From: Acidimicrobiia bacterium
GTDB taxonomy: Bacteria; Actinomycetota; Acidimicrobiia; Acidimicrobiales; Poriferisodalaceae
NCBI GenBank assembly: GCA_022822525.1
Contig: JAJEBN010000019.1
Span: 1-36,456, forward strand
Length of the DNA stretch: 36,456 bases
Direction: 5' to 3'
The notes beneath the pieces were generated by a model. That model was given only the letters and a program-made list of their open reading frames with translations. It was not told the origin of the DNA and did not search any database. Made by a program: the position numbers and the translations under genes. Each line of letters begins with the position of its first letter. Within the stretch, counting starts at the first letter, position 1. Positions 32,960 to 36,456 of this stretch are shown here, one piece after another.

Positions 32960-34147
32960 ATGGCCTATGTCGAGGACAGGATCATTCACGACGCGGATGC
33001 GCACACCATGGAGCCGCCCGAGTGGCTGGAGCCCTTCGCTCCCGCTGAGGTGGCGCGGTATGCGCTCGACCACTTCTCCATCGGCGACAACGACCAGGCG
33101 TTCGCGGACATCGAGAAGGCCCGCGCCCGCCAGGCCGACCCTGAGTTCCGCGCCGGCGCCGCGGCCGAGGTGATGCTGCGCAAGAACTACATCGCCCCCG
33201 GCGCTTGGGATCCCGCCGATCGGTCCCAGGCGCTCGACGACCTGGGGTTCGCCAGCCAGCTCGTGTTCCCCTCGATGCCCAACACGCTCATCGAGGAGAT
33301 GGAGCACACCGCCGAGCCCGCCCTCACCTACGCCGCAGCCACAGCGGCGAACCGGGCCCAGATCGCGTTCTGCTCGGATGATCCCCGCTTGCTGCCGGTG
33401 TGCTCGGTGCCGCTGCAGGACATCGAACGAGCCGCGCCGCACGCCCGCCAGGCCATCGATGACGGCGCAGCGGCGCTGCTCATCCCCAACCGGATGCCGA
33501 AGCACCACGCCCAGAGCCACGTCGGCTTCGACCCCGTGTGGGCTGCGGCCCAGGAAGCTGGCATCCCGGTGGTGATGCATGTGGCCACGCCCGATCTGGT
33601 GATGCCGCCGCAGCACCGCAACAACGGCCTGCCGCCCGAGCCCGACTTCCACGGAGGCGGCGAGAACTTCCGCTCGGTGTCGTACATGGCCATCTCCGCT
33701 GCGCCGCTGCAGGCGCTGTCGATGCTGATCTTCGACGGCGTGCTCGAGCGCTTTCCGGAGCTGAAGATCGGCGTGATCGAGCTGGGCGCCGTGTGGGTGC
33801 CGGGCTTCATGCGCCAGCTCGAAGCCGCGTTCGACGCCTTTGAGCGACACGAGCAGCGGCTCGGCAAGCTCAGCCTGCGGCCTTCGGAGTACGTGCACCG
33901 CCAAGTCCGGGTCACCCCCTACCCCACCGAGCCGACCGGCTGGATCATCGAGAACACCGCCCCGGAGATCTGCATGTTCAGCTCCGACTATCCCCACGTG
34001 GAGGGCGGCCGGAACCCGCTGCGGCGCTTCGATCGCGAGGTCGAGCACCTGCCCGCCGACGTGCAGGAGCGGTTCTTCCGGCTGAACTTCGAAGACCTGA
34101 TGGGCACTGCGGTGCGCGACGTGCCGGTCGTGGCGGCGGCTGCCTAG
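32960..34147 (+). CDS. Amidohydrolase 2 family protein
   Basis: The 395-residue protein is a TIM-barrel hydrolase of the amidohydrolase-2 (ACMSD-like) group. It has IIHDADAHTMEPPEWL at the N terminus in place of the HxH site, IPVVMHVATPD with the strand-5 metal His, and CMFSSDYPHVEGGRNP with the catalytic Asp and His near the end. Family members decarboxylate or hydrolyse small carbon rings, and many actinobacterial ones act in aromatic or terpenoid breakdown. The ATG at 32960 has GGCATCGGC rather than a strong ribosome site, with GGGAGGCATC about 10 bases upstream. Substrate unknown. Confidence 0.85.
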   Translation: MAYVEDRIIHDADAHTMEPPEWLEPFAPAEVARYALDHFSIGDNDQAFADIEKARARQADPEFRAGAAAEVMLRKNYIAPGAWDPADRSQALDDLGFASQLVFPSMPNTLIEEMEHTAEPALTYAAATAANRAQIAFCSDDPRLLPVCSVPLQDIERAAPHARQAIDDGAAALLIPNRMPKHHAQSHVGFDPVWAAAQEAGIPVVMHVATPDLVMPPQHRNNGLPPEPDFHGGGENFRSVSYMAISAAPLQALSMLIFDGVLERFPELKIGVIELGAVWVPGFMRQLEAAFDAFERHEQRLGKLSLRPSEYVHRQVRVTPYPTEPTGWIIENTAPEICMFSSDYPHVEGGRNPLRRFDREVEHLPADVQERFFRLNFEDLMGTAVRDVPVVAAAA

Positions 34148-34221
34148 GCCCACGGCACGCGCCGCGCCAACCGACGCAATCGCACGACGGCCGCACAACC
34201 CCAGCCTGAGAGGCATCGCAG

Positions 34222-34557
34222 ATGGGAATCCGACTCGACAAGCCCTGGCAGCCGCTCGACGACATGGCTATCGATGCGCTGCCGGGCCAGCTGGGCGTGT
34301 ACCACGTGGCCGACGATGAGGGCACCGTGCTCTCGGTCGGTTACGCCGGTGCCCGTGAGCCGTTCGGCATTCAGTCCGCGCTCCGGCGCGAAATAGAACA
34401 CCACCGCGGCAACGCCACGCAGTTCCGCTGCGAGTTCACCTCCAACTACCGCAGCCGCTGGGACGAGCTGCTGATGCTGCACCTCGCCGACCACGGCGAG
34501 CTGCCCGTACCGCAGCGCGACCAAGCACAGCGCATCGGCAGGCTCACGCCCTCCTGA
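34222..34557 (+). CDS. Small GIY-YIG-like protein (DUF7508-like), function unknown
   Basis: The 111-residue protein has LGVYHVADDEGTVLSVGYAGAREPFGIQSALRREI, a GVY...GYAG arrangement that resembles a GIY-YIG start, and WDELLMLHLADHGELP with a possible Glu. The catalytic Arg helix is altered, so activity is doubtful. It resembles small actinobacterial proteins often placed beside amidohydrolase or CoA genes. It lies 74 bp after the amidohydrolase gene on the same strand and may be co-transcribed. Role unknown. Confidence 0.6.
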   Translation: MGIRLDKPWQPLDDMAIDALPGQLGVYHVADDEGTVLSVGYAGAREPFGIQSALRREIEHHRGNATQFRCEFTSNYRSRWDELLMLHLADHGELPVPQRDQAQRIGRLTPS

Positions 34558-34659
34558 GCGGCAGCGGTCGACGGCCTGCGAGGCCGCCGGCGAGCGCAGC
34601 GAGCTCGAGCGTCGAGCACAGGGCGAAGTCGTTGCTCGAGCGGCCGGTGCTCCGGCGGG

Positions 34660-35868
34660 TCAGATGATGCGTTCGGCTGACAACGCGGCCAGATCGTCGG
34701 CTTCGAGCCCGCAGAACTCGCGATAGATCGACTCGTTGTCAGCGCCGACGGGCCGGTACGGCTCCAGCTCACGCATGTCCGAGCCGTGCCAGCGCAGCGG
34801 GCTGTGCGCCAGCGGGATCTCGCCCAGGCCTTCCAACTCGGTCCATTGCAGGAACCCGCGCTCGATCATGTGATCGTCATGGACGACGTCGGTGACCTCG
34901 CGGACCTCCGCTACGGGCACGCCCGCCGCCCCGAAGGCAGCGGCGGCCTCAGCCTGGGTGTGCTCCGACGTCCATGCCGTCACCAGCTCGTCCACCTCGT
35001 CCATGTGCTCGCAGCGACCGGCGTTGCTGCGCAGGCGCTCGTCGCCCAACAGGTCGGCTCGGCCGATCACCTCCAGCACGGATCGCCAGTGCGAGTTCAT
35101 CGCCGCGATCAGCGCAATGTGACCGTCGCTGCACGGATACACATTTGACGGCGAGACGCTCATGGCGGCATTGCGGTTGCCCATGCGCCCGGTCACACCG
35201 TGCATCTGCCACGCCTGCAATGAGGTGGTGAGGGTGTAGTACGCAGCCTCCGCCATCGAGGTCGACACCAGGCGGCCGCGGCCGGTCCGCTGCGCTTCGA
35301 ACAGCGCCGTCACGACGGCGCCGTACAGGTGAGTGCCGCCGAGGAAGTCGATGAACGTCGCACCGGACTTCACCGGCGGTCGGTCGGCGAATCCGTTGAT
35401 GCTCATCACGCCCATGTGGGCCTGCACGGTGACGTCCATGGCAGTCCGCTGAGCGTCCGGGCCCTCGAGGCCGTAACCGCTGGCCTGGGCGTACACCAGC
35501 TTGGGGTTCGTCTGCCAGAGCGTCTCGGCGTCGATCCCGAGCCGCTCGGGAACGCCGGGGGCGAAGTTGCACAGCACCGCATCGGCGCCGCTGGCGAGCC
35601 CGATGAACAGCTCGCGGCCGCGCGGCGACTTGAGATCCAGCGAAACGGTCTCTTTCGACGAGTTGAGCATCGCGTAGGGAAGCTGGTGACTGTGGCCTCG
35701 CAGGGCCTCGCCCCGGGGATGCTCCACCTTGATGACCCTGGCACCCGAGTAGGCCAGCAGCAGACCGGCGTAGGGCCCCTGGTAGATCTGCCCGAGGTCC
35801 AGCACGACCACGCCGTCGAGCGGCAGCGGTCGGGCCGACTCGCCGGCCCCGGTGTCCGATTCGTTCAT
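34660..35868 (-). CDS. Class III CoA-transferase (CaiB/BaiF family)
   Basis: The 402-residue enzyme begins LPLDGVVVLDLGQIYQGPYAG and continues with ARVIKVEHPRGE, SKETVSLDLKSPRGRELF, and DAQRTAMDVTVQAHMG, where the Asp is the CoA-thioester-forming catalytic residue of the family. It moves CoA between carboxylic acids. The ATG at 35868 overlaps the stop of the acyl-CoA dehydrogenase gene as ATGA, so I use it instead of the long upstream frame to 36270, whose extra residues are Arg/Gly-rich shadow of the dehydrogenase. The two genes would form a catabolic unit for an acid that is first activated and then oxidised. Confidence 0.9.
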   Translation of the reverse strand: MNESDTGAGESARPLPLDGVVVLDLGQIYQGPYAGLLLAYSGARVIKVEHPRGEALRGHSHQLPYAMLNSSKETVSLDLKSPRGRELFIGLASGADAVLCNFAPGVPERLGIDAETLWQTNPKLVYAQASGYGLEGPDAQRTAMDVTVQAHMGVMSINGFADRPPVKSGATFIDFLGGTHLYGAVVTALFEAQRTGRGRLVSTSMAEAAYYTLTTSLQAWQMHGVTGRMGNRNAAMSVSPSNVYPCSDGHIALIAAMNSHWRSVLEVIGRADLLGDERLRSNAGRCEHMDEVDELVTAWTSEHTQAEAAAAFGAAGVPVAEVREVTDVVHDDHMIERGFLQWTELEGLGEIPLAHSPLRWHGSDMRELEPYRPVGADNESIYREFCGLEADDLAALSAERII

Positions 35869-36456
35869 TTGAAGCTGCCGCCGAGGATGTCGCGGGCCAT
35901 GATCAGCCGCTGCACCTCGCTGGGACCCTCGCCGATCCGGCGGATGCGCAGCTCGCGGTACCAGCGCTCCAGCGGCAGGTCCTTGGTGACGCCGATGCCG
36001 CCGTGGATCTGGATGCAGCGGTCGACCACCCGCCCGGCGGCCTCGGAGGCGACCAGCTTGGCCATCGCTGCCTCGGTGCGGAAGCGCTCGCCGCGGTCGG
36101 CCTTCTGGGCGGCCTCGAGCACGCACCAGCGGCCGTGGCGGATGTCGATCTCGTTGTCGACGATCATCCACTGCACCGCCTGCTTCTCGGCCAGCATCGA
36201 TCCGAACGTCTCGCGGCTGCGGGCCCACTCGATCGCCATCTCCTGCGCCATGATCGCCGGCCCCAGGCAACCCGCCGCGTACGGGATGCGCTGGCGGCTC
36301 AGCCGATCATTGGCAATGCCGAAGCCGCCGTTCACCTCGCCGAGCACGTGGCTCTCGGGCACCCGCATGTCGGTGAACTCCAGCTCGGTGGCGTAGCGGG
36401 TGGCCCGCAGCGTGTGCACCACCCGGCGCACGTTGAACCCGGGCGTGTCGGTGTCG
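35865..36456 (-). CDS. Acyl-CoA dehydrogenase, C-terminal part (5' end outside window)
   Basis: The frame is open to the right edge and gives about 197 residues of the C-terminal helical domain: TELEFTDMRVPESHVLGEVNGGFGIA, then RETFGSMLAEKQAVQWMIVDNEIDI, IQIHGGIGVTKDLPLERWYRELRIRRIGEGPSEVQRLIMARDIL. These match FAD-linked acyl-CoA dehydrogenases. In many members the catalytic Glu lies in the IGEGPSE region, and a Glu is present there. The residues before 36431 (DTDTPGFNVRR) show that the gene continues beyond the window. It is coupled to the CoA-transferase by ATGA. Confidence 0.9.
   Translation of the reverse strand, partial: DTDTPGFNVRRVVHTLRATRYATELEFTDMRVPESHVLGEVNGGFGIANDRLSRQRIPYAAGCLGPAIMAQEMAIEWARSRETFGSMLAEKQAVQWMIVDNEIDIRHGRWCVLEAAQKADRGERFRTEAAMAKLVASEAAGRVVDRCIQIHGGIGVTKDLPLERWYRELRIRRIGEGPSEVQRLIMARDILGGSFK

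Noticed and set aside
1..36456. tRNA, rRNA and CRISPR arrays
   Set aside because: I found no cloverleaf with a T-loop consensus, no rRNA-like stretch, and no regularly spaced repeats with unique spacers; the tandem repeats at 16969-17256 are coding minisatellites.

Overview
The window is GC-rich, dense with genes and uses many GTG starts. An actinobacterial-type DapD and a repertoire of SDR, nitronate monooxygenase, amidohydrolase, acyl-CoA dehydrogenase and CoA-transferase genes point to a high-GC actinobacterium, possibly an uncultured Acidimicrobiia-like lineage. That placement is inference; no rRNA or tRNA gene is present to test it.

Left region (1-10319): after the 3' end of an IS630-type transposase lies a seven-gene minus-strand operon that looks like a DNA phosphorothioation defence system of the SspABCD type. 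It encodes a cysteine desulfurase (SspA-like), a DUF4007 protein (SspB-like), a 1198-residue P-loop ATPase (SspC-like) and a PAPS-reductase-like protein (SspD-like). Three more genes follow in the place where restriction genes sit in known systems: a sigma-region-4-like HTH protein, a GIY-YIG nuclease and a DGQHR (DndB-like) protein. sspB through the GIY-YIG gene are chained by four consecutive 4-base stop/start overlaps. The ATPase gene carries an in-frame run of 14 G; loss or gain of one base gives an early stop in either other frame, so the system may be phase variable. No SspE-like (DUF262/DUF1524) gene is visible.

Middle region (10320-22823): a gene-free 435-bp gap with one strong terminator, a carboxymuconolactone decarboxylase-like gene, a phosphoribosyltransferase, and a zinc-uptake locus (znuC-zur divergent from znuA-znuB around a Zur-box-like site). 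Then come an odd membrane-anchored kinase-like protein with repeat linkers, an SDR, a nitronate monooxygenase broken by a one-base frameshift, and a large M16 metalloprotease lipoprotein.

Right-middle region (22900-30479): a hicA-hicB toxin-antitoxin pair is followed on the same strand by three paralogous secreted lipoproteins. The middle one was cut near its 3' end by an ISL3-type element (25053-26404) flanked by an exact 8-bp target duplication. Joining the flanks restores the family's conserved C terminus.

Right region (30563-36456): dapD, a self-inhibited-type Fic protein, an amidohydrolase, a small GIY-YIG-like protein, and a CoA-transferase / acyl-CoA dehydrogenase pair running off the right edge.
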